64,000 nt of DNA from Cokeromyces recurvatus (GCF_025118155.1 NW_026251394.1:744001-808000), one strand, 5' to 3'; positions 1-12,743 are shown, counted from the stretch's first letter. Notes: a model not told the origin generated them from the letters alone. Made by a program: numbers and translations.

Positions 1-1730
1 AACAAGCTCGAAAATACGTTTCTCTGCTTTGCGACGGGTATCTGTAAAGGTAGAAGTAGCCTTAAGGTAAATATGTCCTGATCTATGAAATGAACGTGTC
101 TCCATTAATAACATTTCGAAATCTGGGCAAGTGGATTCAAAATACTCGATATTGATGATGATTTGTACAATTTGTGATAAGTTTGTAGATTCTAATTTCT
201 TTAATAGAATAGCATTCACTTTTTGAATTAATAAACTATCCACGGCCTAATAAAGGAAAAGGGAAGTTTTGTATAAGAAGAAGAAGAATCCGTTTTCTTT
301 GCTTTTTCTTTTCTTTTTACCTTTTTGAGGATATCATCCATTTCACCATGTGTCTGACTAAAACCTTCTGCAAATTGATAAAATTGATGTACAAAAAAAC
401 TAACATCTCGACAACAAGTTGGGAATACTTTTGAAAATGGCAAACGAAGAGGAAAGCTATTAAAATAAATGAGATACTTGCTTGCTTTTGTACGGCGCGT
501 ACATCATTTATATATCTTCTTACCCATATCGTTTGATGAATTCGCGATCAGGTCGAAATCGGGTATATTGCATTACTTCTTTTAATTCTTCTTCATTCTC
601 TACTGTCATCGGCATACATTCATCCTCTTGTACAATCTATAAGAAAATGAATAGTCGTGTATATATTTATATACTATATTCTCTTATTTACCTTCTCAAA
701 TACTTCACTGTATTGACTTATGAGTAACTCCGAATATCTTTGAAAAAGAGTTAACAATGTTTCCTGTAAAGGTTTCACGGAATAATCAAAGCCTTCTAAC
801 GTCTGGATAAAAATTAACAAGGAAAGCTTGATCTTTAGGAATAATTCGGGGTCTTTGCAGCCCTTTAAACTTTCTGATACAACTAAAATGACTTTGCCTG
901 TCACCATTTCCCATAATCCATCTACTTCTGCTTGACTTCTAAAATCAGTTGTATTATGTAATATCAAATGCTCAATAATAAAAAATCCTACGATATCTTG
1001 AAGTAAAAAGTCAAAAGTCGTTAAATTACCGTCTTGTAAGTTAATCGGTGCTGATAAAGCTAAATTAGCCTGTGCCTATAACAAATTCAATATATATTGT
1101 TTTTTTTTTCTTCTACAACCAATCTAAAGACTCCCTTTTAAAGACTTACTCTTCTATCTTCAGAATAAGACGTCTTGAATTCATTTCTTTTTTCCAAAGT
1201 TTCATACACATGAATACATTTATAAAGTGGTTCGAAATCGATATTTATTTCATCTAATATACTGGCTACAAAAAGAAAAAAACTATTAGTGACTATTCAC
1301 TAAACTTTGAATTTCAATTATTTACTTTCTAAGCCTTCATTAACAACCATTTCAATGGCTGAATTGACCTGATGATGTTGAAGATTCTTTAATTTAGGAT
1401 TTTCTGATGTTTTCATTTTCCATTTCTCCTGTCTTTCTTGCATCCTTTGCATTGCTAAATTTCCAATCTGTCGAGATATTTCACGTATCCTAGCAAATAC
1501 AAACATCATGATTTCAACTTTTTTTTTTTGAATATAGTATGTTGATTCTATCTTTACCTTGCAAGCCATTCTTTTAATTCAACGGTGACTGTATTCTTGA
1601 TTGTATTTTGCATAACAGGCACACCTTGTGCTAATATTTTCGCAAAAGTATATTGAGTTATATGTCCTAATCTGTCATTTTCTAGTCCATTTAATGTCTA
1701 TTTATTATTGTATTATGTGTGTTATTTTTA

Positions 1731-1784
<54 letters not shown>

Positions 1785-2482
1785 GTATGTATTACCTTCA
1801 GAGCTGAATAATATTTCTTTTGTTCTAATTGCTCATTTACTTTATTAGCTAATTCTAAAACATTTAAACTTGACTGTAGTACTTCAATAGCATCCTCTAC
1901 ATTTTGTTGTACTTTTCTTGCATTAGTTAACTCACGTTTCTTGTATTATAATAATAATAATAATAAAAGAATTAAGTTTTTAGTATTTTTAATGTTTATT
2001 TATTTCTTACTTTTTCTGCCCATTTTCTACCTCCATTTTGTAAAGTATTGTTTACTTCTGTAAGTTTTTTACGAAGTTCAACTGAACCTTGTCGTACTTT
2101 TAATAGTTGGTCTACAGCATGGACAAATTCCTATACACAAATGGATGTATATGTATGTAATGTATACATGTATAATAAAATGCTATAATTAAATTTCCAA
2201 ATTCCACTTTTTTTTTTTTCTCTTCTTTACCTGATAATGTGCATTACACATGCGTTCAATTTCTCCATCGTTTTTTCGAATTAAAACATCTAATGCATTC
2301 AAAAAAGCTGTTTGTTTCCCTGTCTCGGTAATATTTTTGATGATGGGGCCTAATTGTTCTAAATTTTCTGTATCATCCAAGGTTATCGAAAAGGACTCTA
2401 AGCCCGAAAAACTGTTTGGGTCGTTTACTTTTTCAAGAGATTTTGCTAGTTTCCCAACGTCATCATCATTTTCAGATGTCAT
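1..2482 (-). CDS. SEC15: Exocyst complex subunit SEC15 (EXOC6), 3' end outside the window
   Basis: Subunit of the octameric exocyst that tethers secretory vesicles to the plasma membrane; in yeast it is the effector of the Rab GTPase Sec4. Ten exons can be chained in frame: 2231-2482, 2011-2130, 1796-1939, 1558-1697, 1490-1489 boundary then 1326-1489, 1150-1265, 692-1075, 524-636, 321-456 and 1-246, giving 605 codons before the window edge. Family signatures are the IREISRQIGNLAMQR stretch near residue 220, and the segments LPFSKVFPTCCRD and QFYQFAEG further on, all typical of the SEC15 core. Family members are about 750-800 aa, so roughly the last fifth is missing here. The ATG at 2480-2482 (context aaaATGa) was chosen; a longer reading would need a TTG start. 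Introns include a 35-nt T tract (1747-1781). Confidence 0.88.
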
Positions 2483-2812
2483 TTTTGTTTTCTTCAAATG
2501 AAGTAGAAAAAAAAAAAAAAAAGGAGATAGTATGCATTTGTATTATTATTTTGGCATTTTAAATTCATGTAGTGACGACGCGCTGCTGTTGAACAAAACA
2601 ACCAATCACGTTATGTGTATATCTTGAGTTAACATTGAAAGAGTTTAACAAAAAAAAAAAGACAAGCAACTAGCATAATTATCATTTACAATAAAGAACT
2701 TTATCCCATCCTTAATTTCTTCTTAAGAAGATAGCACTTTATTTCAATGCTTACAAATGAAGTAGTGATAAACAAAATGCAAATCCTCCATTTTTTTTTT
2801 GTTTTTGTTTTA

Positions 2813-3695
2813 GTATGCCTTCCTTAATTTGTTCATGTTATTTACAGTGACGGACATGATAATATCAACGATTCTATTGCTTGACATATCCTCTCCCTTC
2901 ACCATATTTATGTATGAAGGGATTTCTAGCACTTTATAAGGATGATATAGCAGCATATTTACATTTACTTGTTATCTCTCTATTTTAAAATAGCAGTTTT
3001 AGACACAATTGATTTTCTAATCAATTTTATTATAGTATGCTTTGTAGGCTTTATATTAGCCTCTACTTTATTATTTGGGAGGTGAGTGGTGAAATATAAA
3101 GTCTCATTCTCTTTTCTTCTTCTTCTTCAAAAAAAAAAATAATATACGAAAAAAGAAAGTGCTGTGTTTTATGAATTATACATGTTGTAAAGTTAATTGG
3201 ATCAAAAAGATGTGGTATTTTAGGTTGAATTTTTCTTTTCAATCTTTTCAATTGGAGGAATCGACTATAAAAAAGAAAAAAGCAATTAATGCATGTTGTA
3301 TTTTAACATTATTTTTTTTTTCTATTTTATGTATTCACCATATCAGGCTTCATAACCTATATGTATCTGTTAATAAATAATTTACAAGTGTATTCTCATT
3401 CACTTTTTTTTTTTTTTTTCTTTTTTACTTTATTCACTAATGTACTTCCAGTAGCCATTCCGCCACATAATATAAGAAAGGTATAAAATTTATTGATTTT
3501 AGCCATTTGTTGCAGGTTAGCAAAGTTTTAGGAAAGAAAAAAAAAAAAAGTATTTTTTTTAGGGATAATCCCCTTCCATTTGAAACTAGATCAAGCGGGG
3601 GGGGCACAAATAATAATTTAAATAGCAGCAGTATAAAAAATCCTTTAATTTATAATAGAAACTTTTATACGAAAGAAGAAGGGCAACAACTATAG
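2813..3695 (+). CDS. Possible small four-helix membrane protein (exon structure unresolved, may be decayed)
   Basis: I do not recognise a family. Several hydrophobic stretches follow each other on the plus strand and look like pieces of one intron-rich gene. They are: about 2813-2900 (contains LFTVTDMIISTILLL), 2920-2990 (LYKDDIAAYLHLLVISL), 3001-3079 (FLINFIIVCFVGFILAS, ending at a GTGAGT donor), about 3280-3345 (INACCILTLFFFSIL), a short piece with AIPPHNIRK at 3453-3480, and a hydrophilic tail 3560-3693 that ends in KEEGQQL and a TAG. Four membrane helices plus a polar tail suggest a tetraspan protein. I could not find a set of GT-AG junctions that keeps one frame throughout, nor a secure start codon, so this may be a pseudogene. 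It lies convergent to the kinase gene. Confidence 0.35.
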
Positions 3696-3720
3696 TAATA
3701 ATAATAATAATACAAATTTT

Positions 3721-6269
3721 CTAAATTTCATTCTTATTCAATTTGGTATCATAATTGAGAGAAGAAGAACGAGTTAACCAAGAACCAATTTTTTCGGACA
3801 TCTTGGATACAGAACCTCTTCTACGATGAGAGGTCATGGAAGTGGATCTAGAGATATTATGAGCAGGAGATATCGGTTGTAGATATCCATTCTCTTTTTG
3901 TAATGGTGGTGGTATAGGGTCATTATACTTTGCCATTTTAGATGCAATAGGCGTAGGTATATTAGTTATAGTGTTTAAATCAATGGTATGTGCTGTTTGT
4001 CTACATGTTATTGTAGCCATTGACATGCCAGGTGGTATCGATTGTGATTTTCTTATTGCTGTTGAATGATTCATAGCTTGCTGCGTAGTCATTCCATAAT
4101 TGGATGCTAGTAAAGCATAATAATTAGTATCTTTTGGTGGAACGGGTGGTGGTGAGGATGTTGATGACGACGATGATGATGATGATGTCGACGACGACGA
4201 TGATGATGACGACGATAATAAAGATGAATCATTATTATTTGTAATAATAGGAACATGAGTTGATTCAGATTTTGTTGTCACTACAAAGTCTGTCTCCTCT
4301 TCATTTGTGTTTAAATTATGAGGTGGGGTATTTGTATGATGATGATTTGACTTATTGTTTGATACACTTTTTGAAGAGTTCTTGTTACGTAAGAAAACAT
4401 GCGATAATTTACGAAATAAAGATTTACTTCCATTATTTGCTGTACTTTGCTGTGGTTTGGTAGGACGATCATCTAGATTTAATGTCTCTATTTGTGTAGA
4501 TTCATTTGAATGAGAGGGTTTATTTTCTTTGTTATCTGAGCTATCAACATGATTTTCTACTCGAGATGAAGTGGTTTCTAATGTATTATCACCCAAGTTA
4601 TGTTGTGATAATGAAGAACGAAGCCAACGTTGAATTCGACTTAAATAAGTTGTTGAATGAATAGCAGCTGAAAGTCCAGTTGTGCTCCCAGTTGTTGTCT
4701 TTGAAGCATGTATTTGAGGTAAAATAGGTGGTTGACTTAGAGGAATATCAGTTAGTAATCTTAGTGTATCATCACCTATAAGGGAACCCTGACTACTCTT
4801 GGCAGAAGAATAACCCCCTCCTCCACCATAACCTACAGAATCAACAGATGTCTTTCGCGATAAAGCTGATTTAGTGGAGATACGATATTGTTGTTGCTGT
4901 TGTTGTTGTTGTTGTTGAAAGTGGCTCGCTTCCAATTCCTTTGCCATTAATTGTTCAGAGGCTAAATAATATAAAGATAAAAAAGGATGATAGGCAGCAG
5001 GAACAGATTGAGGATCATCATAGACAATACTCATAGGAACAGGATGACCAGAAGAGGGTAAAGGTCGACGTGCATGACAATCTGCAATATAAGTAACGGC
5101 TTCATGATAGACAGGTGATTGTATAATTAACCTTAATCGACGTTCAATATCATCTGGAGTTCCTAAATTAAAACCTTGAGAGATTCTTTCAATTACTTTT
5201 GGATTTAAAGGGAGACTTAAAGGTTTTCGAAAAGGTAAATGGTTATTAATAGGAGAAGCTTCTTTATTCATCCAGGGATGATGAATGATATCAGTCATGA
5301 TAATACGTCTTGAAGGGTCAGTGACAAAGATACGAGAGAGTAAGTCCTTACAATCTTCACTCAAATGAGCTGGATAATTAACATGACCCCGTTTAATTTT
5401 TTCATGAAGACCTGGCATTGATTTATCATCAAAAGGAACAGAGCCTGTGGCCATAACGTAGATAACGACACCTAAACTCCATATATCCACTTCAGGACCA
5501 TTATAAGGGTGTGCTCGTAGTAACTCAGGAGCAGCAAAATAAAGTGAACCACAATAGGTAGTCAGTTGACGTTCAGGACAAAAGAGATTAGAGAGCCCAA
5601 AATCTATAATTTTAACATGTCTCCCAGATTTATCAATCATGATATTTTCAATTTTCAAGTCACGATGAACGATTGAATTTCTATGCAGATAATCAAGAGC
5701 ACTTACGATTTGACGAGAGAATAGTCTTGTCCTTCTGTCTGACAAACGTTGACGTTTAACAATATAATGAAGCAATTGACCTCCATTTACATAATCCATT
5801 AAAATATAGAAATAAGGTCCTTGAAATACTAAATCTTTTAAACCAACAATATTTGGATGTCTTAACAACATCATAATATGGGCTTCTCTAATCGTTCTCA
5901 CTTCTCGATTTTCTTCTCTTGCTCTTTCTTTTGCTATTTGTTGTATTGTTTTCCCATGCATATAAGTTGGATTACTTAACAATTGTAAATTAGCTCTTGG
6001 TACAATCTTTACTGCAATCTATATAAATAAATAATATTAAAATCATGGAGAACTAGGAAGAGAACACGACTTACCTTTTCACCAGTCACATTATGAACAG
6101 CCAATTTCACTTTACCCATACTTCCTTTACCTATACTTTGTTGTAAAGTATAATTTCCTATTGTCTTTGCTAGGACATAACGTTGATGACATTCTTTTTG
6201 TGAACGAGTAGAACTATTTCGACTGATTTTTGTTGTCGTATCGTATGTTTGTAGATAATCTGTTGTCAT
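3721..6269 (-). CDS. KIN1/KIN2 (PAR-1/MARK-like) serine/threonine protein kinase
   Basis: Two exons, 6075-6269 and 3721-6018, encode 830 aa. The kinase domain spans about residues 40-315: glycine loop GKGSMGKV near 47-54, lysine of AVKIV at 69, catalytic HRDLKIEN around D185, DFG at 204-206, a CGSLYFAAPE activation segment at about 221-230 and a closing HHPWM. The CGSLYFAAPE signature and the PFDDKSMPGLHEKIK segment match fungal KIN1/KIN2, which act at the cell cortex in polarity and exocytosis. The remaining 500 residues are low complexity: ten glutamines near residue 433, runs of serine and asparagine, and a proline cluster PPPVPPK. No KA1 domain is visible at the C-terminus, and the protein is shorter than yeast KIN1 (1064 aa). 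The ATG at 6267-6269 begins the reading; in-frame upstream sequence is hydrophobic low-complexity and is treated as 5' UTR. Confidence 0.86.
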
Positions 6270-6521
6270 ATCTACTTTTATGTATTTTAAAAGAAAACGA
6301 TATAAATAGTAACAATATAAAAATAAAAAAATAAAAAGCGATATAAAAAATGAGAAAATGGAAGAAAAAGAAAAAGAAACAGAAACAGAAAAAGAAAAAA
6401 GAAAATAATAAAAAAAAACAATAATAATAATAAAAAAATATGGCCCTTTCTCATTTGAGGTAATCAACGCGTGATAATATAAACTGTTAGTTCTGGTTCC
6501 TTTATAGGCGCCATTTTAAAT

Positions 6522-6556
<35 letters not shown>

Positions 6557-6734
6557 AAAGTAAAGAAATAAATTTTGAAAATCCTCCTTATTAAATTAGT
6601 CACAACAATAGTAAAGTAAGATCCATAATTATCAAGTACATGAAAAGAAGTCATTTTTTTTTTCATCTGGATATGATAAAGATAACCAGAATTACTTGAA
6701 TACAAATTAAATTAACATTACGTTTAAAATTGAA

Positions 6735-6765
<31 letters not shown>

Positions 6766-7799
6766 TTTTGTTTTTTTTTTTTTGACCAAATGAGCACATG
6801 GCATTTTTTATCTGCTGTGTTGCCCTAGTCAGTTCTAATAGTATACAAGTAACATTATAGTTTTAGCACTTCAAATTCAGACAATGTTAGTATTTTTCTG
6901 GACGAATCAAAATTAACTTTCTGATGTTTAGCTTACCTTTTTCGGAAAAAGTAAAAACGGAAATCAGATAAAAGGAGAGACAAAATGTTAGACGAATTAA
7001 AATGCAACTGTCGACTAACAAGTTATTTTTTTTTTTTTAACCTCCTGTCTACATGGATGTTACTTGCGAACAACGTTAAGAAGATTTAGATAGCGTATTA
7101 TTAATAAAAAAAATCCATCTTTTGGTGTTGATTTAATTGTACAATGGGAAACCAATTTACGACTGCGTTGAGCAAATTTAAGGATTTTTTTTCTTCGATT
7201 TAGGGGGTGGATTCTTAAAAACAGTCAACTTCTTAAGCATTCGTACCATTGTAGCACTACACAATGTAAGAGTGGGACTCAAAACTCATTTTTTGATTAT
7301 AACCTATATCAAACCTTGGGAGCCAAAAAAAAAAAAGGATCCGAGATCTCTTTGTCTTTTTAAACTGGCAAGTTCATATCTGTATTCAGCCAGTCTAAGA
7401 GAAACACAAATAAGTAGATAGTCTGCGCTTGGATTACATAACTAATAAGCAAGGCATCTTTAGTGATTAATCTTGTGATGGGATCTTCAATATACCATAT
7501 TTTAATCTTATTACATTGGATGTCGGATAGATAATTATGTACTGAATGAACTAATTATAAACCTGATAGATAAGAGCTGTTAGAATGATCTGACTGATGA
7601 AATAGATGAATCAACTTTATATCATTAAGATAAAAAATTTTCTGAATGAGAGCTTGTATGTAGTATCATGAAATTAATACTAATATATCATTTCTTATAG
7701 AACTTAACAGTCATCAAAAATCAAGCCTATTTAAATCAATAGTTTTGTAAAGGTCGTCTTTTTTCTCAAGTCGTACGTATATTATCTTCATGCGTATGT
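6270..7799. other. Intergenic region with microsatellites, no gene seen
   Basis: Upstream region of the KIN1-like gene and of the Fanzor relic. It contains a purine-rich 5' leader (6340-6440), a (CAA)n tract at 6524-6555, an (ATT)n tract at 6737-6765 and short A/T runs. No frame of convincing length or domain content was found on either strand. Confidence 0.7.
6524..6555. repeat. (CAA)n microsatellite
   Basis: About ten uninterrupted CAA units in the 5' region of the kinase gene, read directly from the sequence. Confidence 0.95.
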
Positions 7800-7985
7800 C
7801 TATTTACCCAGACGTCAAAGCTGTTATACAACAGAAAAAAACAACAAGTAGAAGACGCAGCAAAAGCAGCTGACGATTTGAATAATAAATCTAAACAAAG
7901 AAGAGGTAATATAAACTAACTGTTAATAAGAAAATAGAGAAACTCAAACTGTTATAAGGTATCAGACGCAAGGATACCTTTGAAG

Positions 7986-8016
<31 letters not shown>

Positions 8017-10670
8017 GAATTCAAAGAGAGCACGCAGCTCAACACCTTCAGACCCAGACGTTACATGTAAATCTTGTGGTATTAGTGGGCACTCTTCGAC
8101 TAGAAGTAAACTATGTATCAACTATAACTTTACTTTGCAAGAGTTAATTCAATAAAAACTTGGTACTCAATATGAAAGATACATAGTATCATTGCCTCTC
8201 AAATCATTCGTACTGGCACCGAGTAATGATATATTTGAGAATGCTCTTGAAAAAATCCAAAATCTGTCTGTTTTTTCTGCGGAAAGTTATCTTTAGGGCA
8301 CAATTTTTTTTGTTAATTATGACATTTTGAAACACCCAGAAAATTTGACTAATGACTTTTTTTTTCGTCAAAACTTCTGGTACTCTGTGTGTCGACTTAT
8401 TAATGGAAACATGAATATTAGCGAATTTACTCAAAAATACTCTCCTCAAATTCCTTTCCTTGAAGAAACGTGGACTGAGCTTAATAACATTGAAGGAGTT
8501 AGCTTGAGAATAGAAGTTGAAGGTTTAAAAAATTATGGCCAAGTTTTATCCACTGCTTGCGAAACTGTTTCTACATGTTACAATAACTACTATGTGGAAA
8601 ATTTCGAAAATATAGTTTCAAATTATTTTATATACATACTCCGTGGTGCATTTTCTGTAAGTAAAAAAAAAAAAAATAAAAAAAATAAACATATGGTTAC
8701 TTTTGCTACAATGACTAAAACTAACTTTTAGTAGGACATGAGAATGCCTGTGATCAAGTCTATCATATATGATCATGTTTTAAATGTCTTGTTTTCTTCT
8801 GTACCAGTACATATAACGGCTGGCAATATCTCAAGTTCTTTAGACGAACAGACGCAAAAGAGAGTTCGTACTTTTTTTGAACCCCCTAATGTTGGAGATC
8901 AGGAACAGGCTGCCTTCACTTCCTGTGACAAAAGAAACGCTAAATAGTGCTCCATTCAACATTATGCCAACTTTAAGGTATATTCGTGAAAAATATTAAA
9001 TCAGTAATTGCTGAGAATCAGCAGCAAGCATCCTCAGCACAGCCACCAGTAGTTTAACATCAACAGCCTGTTTTACAAGAACCAGAGTCGTCAAGTCAGC
9101 CACGAAGAAGACCCAAAAAAAAAAGAAATCAAAAAAGAACAAAGACTCAAAAAAAGACAAAAGCAATAATACACGGTTCCAGCCACCTAGAACATTTAGC
9201 TTGTTCCCTAATCCTAGTTTGAAATGATGCTTTATACAGATAGATAGTCAAAAATCTGGTTAGTGTATTTAACAGAAGAATTTCACAAAGACAGCCTGAA
9301 GAAACACTTTTTAATTTTACCCAAAGAGCTTTCTTTGAATGTTTTGATTTTAAAAAGTTAAAAGTCAACAGGTAAGTTTATAACGGGTTATAATTAATAT
9401 ATGTGTACTAATTTTTGTCTCAAATAGTCTCCAAGAGTTGCAGAGCTTACCAGAGCAGAAAGGGAAGATGTTTCTCAATAGTCTGTACACAGATGGCTAT
9501 ACCTATAGATTATCTTTCTGTCGCAAAAAATATCTTGGCTCAATTACGGATAAGGTTTCGCTTAAGTTGCATGACTTTACAAACGAAGAGGTTAATCGTC
9601 ATTTTCGCCCTTGCACTTTTGATCCCCAACAGAAAGGATGTATTTACTTCATACCATGGTGCTAATGACATAAGGCGCTTATCATCAGCTGAATATTACG
9701 ATATGAATGGTAATATTAAACGCCAAAAACAAGAACAAGAGCGCAAGAGAAGATTGAATATTGAGCAAATTGAAACTAGTATATCTTCTCCAAAAACTGC
9801 AAGTCTGGAATGCTACAGTGTATACATATCATACATGTTACAGAATTTTAATACACTGTCAAGTTTTTATGGTTTCCACACTGCGAGACTAAGATGAAGT
9901 AATTACTTTGGGTCTCAGCGAGCAATAGAAAATGCTGTCAATATTTTGATCAATAGATCAAAAAAATATAATAAAAATAGAAGAAAGAACACAAGAAAGA
10001 ATAGACGGAAGAGAAAAAAGACTTTGGCTAGATACCAGAGCAGCCAATCCGATTCCCGTCATACCGAAATTGGGAAGAAAAATTAAGGTACAACACACAT
10101 TCTTTTTATTTTACTTCTGAAGCATTAACCATTTTTATGTTTTTTTTTGAAAGAAACTATAAAGAGAAATCTGAGGAAGATGACCGCAAAAAAATTGCCT
10201 ATGATTGTATTCGGCGATGATTTAAAAAAACAAGTCTCAAGTAAAATTCAAAGGTTTAAGACATGGTGTTGTTGAAAAAATATACCGACAGTTAAAGCTG
10301 AGAGAAAAGCTCGGTGAGCTATTACTTCTGGATATTGATGAATATAACACATCAAAGGTAAAACACATATGTGTTTATATTACATGAGCAAGACTAACTT
10401 CTTTTATAGACTTGCAACAGTTGCTTACAAAAATCGGTTGAAAATTTCAAGCATGGCGAACGTAAAATCCATCAAGTATTAATATGCAAAAATGGTAATA
10501 TCTATTGGAACCGCGACGTCCTGGCTAGCAAAAAATATGTTCACCCTTACTCAATCTATTTGGAATGGGAACGATCGCCCTACTGTCTTCACACGACAAA
10601 GCGACACCTCCAATGTGGTTGCTGCACCTTCACCGGTGACAGCTTAAAGATACCTACCTATAGGTAAGAA
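7800..10670 (+). pseudogene. Degraded Fanzor (eukaryotic TnpB/IS605 OrfB-like) nuclease element
   Basis: A decayed reading frame whose pieces, in order, match the layout of fungal Fanzor proteins, RNA-guided nucleases related to TnpB. Around 7822-7907 is a basic leader. Around 8060-8150 is a zinc-knuckle pattern CKSCGISGH...C followed by an in-frame stop. The 8327-8730 piece is an N-terminal region. At 9320-9372 NRRISQRQPEET leads to a GTAAG donor, joined at about 9427 to LQELQSLPEQKGKMFLNSLYTDGY. A RuvC-I-like aspartate sits in CTFDPQQK (about 9612-9635), where the frame shifts and continues as VFTSYHGANDIRRLSSAEYY. Then comes a basic stretch (9950-10020), VFGDD at about 10208 with another shift, and GLRHGVVEKIYRQL. 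The RuvC-II-like acidic segment is LLLDIDEYNTSK, interrupted by an intron (10358-10409). After it come CNSC (10413-10424), CKNG where a second CxxC is expected, and the RuvC-III-like NRDVLAS (about 10509-10529). Stops, frameshifts, a 30-nt A tract (7984-8013) and loss of one zinc cysteine show it is dead. Confidence 0.72.
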
Positions 10671-10745
10671 GTTTTTACGAAAAGAAATAGCAAATTTTTT
10701 TTTCTGAATCTCATCTCCATTTTTTCATCTGTATCTGAATTTCCT
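10598..10745 (+). repeat. Fanzor-element tail, copy A (homologous to 53256-53430)
   Basis: The last codons and 3' flank of the broken Fanzor frame. The stretch starting caaagcg and containing cacctccaatgtggttgctg, then agcttaaagatacct and ctgaatctcatct, recurs with scattered differences and small indels at 53256-53430. It is the only other place in the window where I see this sequence. Confidence 0.85.
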
Positions 10746-12065
10746 TTTTTATTCATCCAAAAAAGGTAAACAAACTATTTGAAAATTAGTAGAAATACTG
10801 TAAAGATAGAATCACACTTGTCATATATAATCTCCGACAAAAAAAACGTGAGAATCAAGTTGACAAGATGATTGTGTTACTGTGATAATAAAGTCTAGAA
10901 GAAGAAAACAAATAGAAACATTTATTATATAATCCACATATACAATATCTTTTATTACAGTATTCTCTATATTATTTTATAGAAATAGTAAGATGAATCA
11001 TTGTGTCAATTGACTAACTATCTATTATTGTAAGACAATAACCAGTAAAATTGTTAATATATCACTTACCTAATTCGCTGTTATTATTTAAAGCTTTAGT
11101 TACTATAGGATGAAATATACACAAAGAACTATCATTATAAAGGATAAAATAAAATGACGTTACTATTGTGATTCAAAATAATATTTAAACCGTTTATTTT
11201 GCCAACGTGCTCAAAAAGAAAGTCATCCGCTCTATTCTTGCCTAAAATAGACTTGTACTGAAATATTCTCTCCTCATAAAAAAAAAAAGAAAAAAAAAAG
11301 AAACGAATTTTTACTATTAATATTGAAATTATAAACAACAGCTTAAAACCTTTCAAACAGTGTAATCAGTAATAATGTAGAACAGCCTTCTTTTAATTAT
11401 TACTGGGTCTCCAAAAAAAAGGGACCCCTTTCAAGGATTTAACACTATTTAAAGAATGTTGTACAGTAGTAAATACCATTACACGTGTTATAAAATAATA
11501 ATAAATTCACTTGGTTAGCTTACGTTTACCTATGCTAATAACCAAGGCTATCTTATCTGGCTGTCCCCTCTCTCGCACTCTTGCTTTTTTTTTTAAAATA
11601 ACTAAGAGTCGAAATCTATTAATAACGTGTGTACAACAGCATAGTATGAAACACCTTCCTATCTTTCTTTTATGCTTTATAATCAAAGTAACATAAACTG
11701 TTTATGTCAATAAAGATAATTCTGTGTTCATAGCACATCATTATTCGTATATTAGCATAACAAATAGTGTTAATTATTGATTATGCTATTTCTGTATGTA
11801 TGTGCTTGTAGAATTTTAACTCTCTTTGATCCTTGGTTGTAAAAAAAAAAAGCTCAACATTTTATTTACCAACTAATCCTTGCATAATCAATCTTCATTT
11901 CCTCCTTTCTCTTATTGTTATCAAGTCTGTATTTTGTGACATTCCTTTTATTTCTTTCTAAAGATTACACTCAGCTTCAATAATCAAAATAAATATGAAA
12001 CACCTTCAATTCTTTTATTTTTATTTCTTGAAAGATGCTTTTTTTTTTCCTTTTTCATGTTTTAA
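10671..12065. other. Intergenic region, no gene seen
   Basis: About 1.4 kb between the Fanzor relic and ALG13. It is AT-rich with A and T runs; the longest frames (11135-11356 minus, 11511-11696 plus) are low complexity and carry no recognisable domain. The stretch just upstream of 12066 is T-rich, as in the leaders of other genes here. Confidence 0.7.
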
Positions 12066-12551
12066 ATGTCTGCTTTTATTACTGTTGGATCAACTGGATT
12101 CGATGATCTGATTAATGAAACAACTTCTACTGCATTCTTAACTTCATTAAGTTCTATTGGTATAAAAAGAGTATGCTTTCAATATGGTGCTTCTGAGTCT
12201 ATTTTTATAAAAAATTTACAAAGTTATGATGATAAAGGGCCTATCCTAGCTATTGATGGTTATAAATATAAACCATCTATAACAGAGGATATGGAAAAAG
12301 CGGACATTATTATTAGTCATGCAGGTAAACAAAAAATTTATAATAATTCTATTGTAGTTCATTCACTTGAAGCACATTTAACCCGTTTATATTTAAGGTG
12401 CTGGTACAGTATTACAGGCTTTAAGATTAGAAAATAAGAAACTAATTATCGTAATAAATGAGTCATTAATGGACAATCATCAACTTGAATTAGCTAAAGC
12501 TTTAACAGTTAAAAATTATGCAATTTGTAGTGAAATAAGGTACACATAAAG

Positions 12552-12590
<39 letters not shown>

Positions 12591-12743
12591 ATTTTGTTTT
12601 TTATAATTAACAATATTTAAAGTGAACTCTCTAATACATTGAAAAATATTAAACAAATCAACCTTGTACCTTTTCCATCTCCAAAACCCGAAACATTTGC
12701 TACAATTGTTGATGAACAAATGGGATTTATTACAACACAATAA
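12066..12743 (+). CDS. ALG13: ALG13, catalytic subunit of UDP-GlcNAc transferase for N-glycan precursor
   Basis: Cytosolic catalytic partner of membrane-bound ALG14. The pair adds the second N-acetylglucosamine to dolichol-PP-GlcNAc on the cytosolic face of the ER. Three exons, 12066-12324, 12398-12539 and 12623-12743, join in frame to 173 aa, a normal length for fungal ALG13. Family marks are the opening [13 protein letters not shown], the central [19 protein letters not shown], in which the HAGAGT loop is rebuilt exactly across intron 1, and [20 protein letters not shown]. The second intron carries a T tract (12554-12588). The ATG at 12066 is the first in frame with this domain. MID1 follows on the same strand 371 bp downstream. 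Confidence 0.93.

Noticed and set aside
6009..6467. N-terminal extension of the KIN1-like kinase with several hydrophobic stretches
   Set aside because: The extension comes from purine-rich simple sequence in the leader; the ATG at 6269 gives a normal kinase N-terminus.
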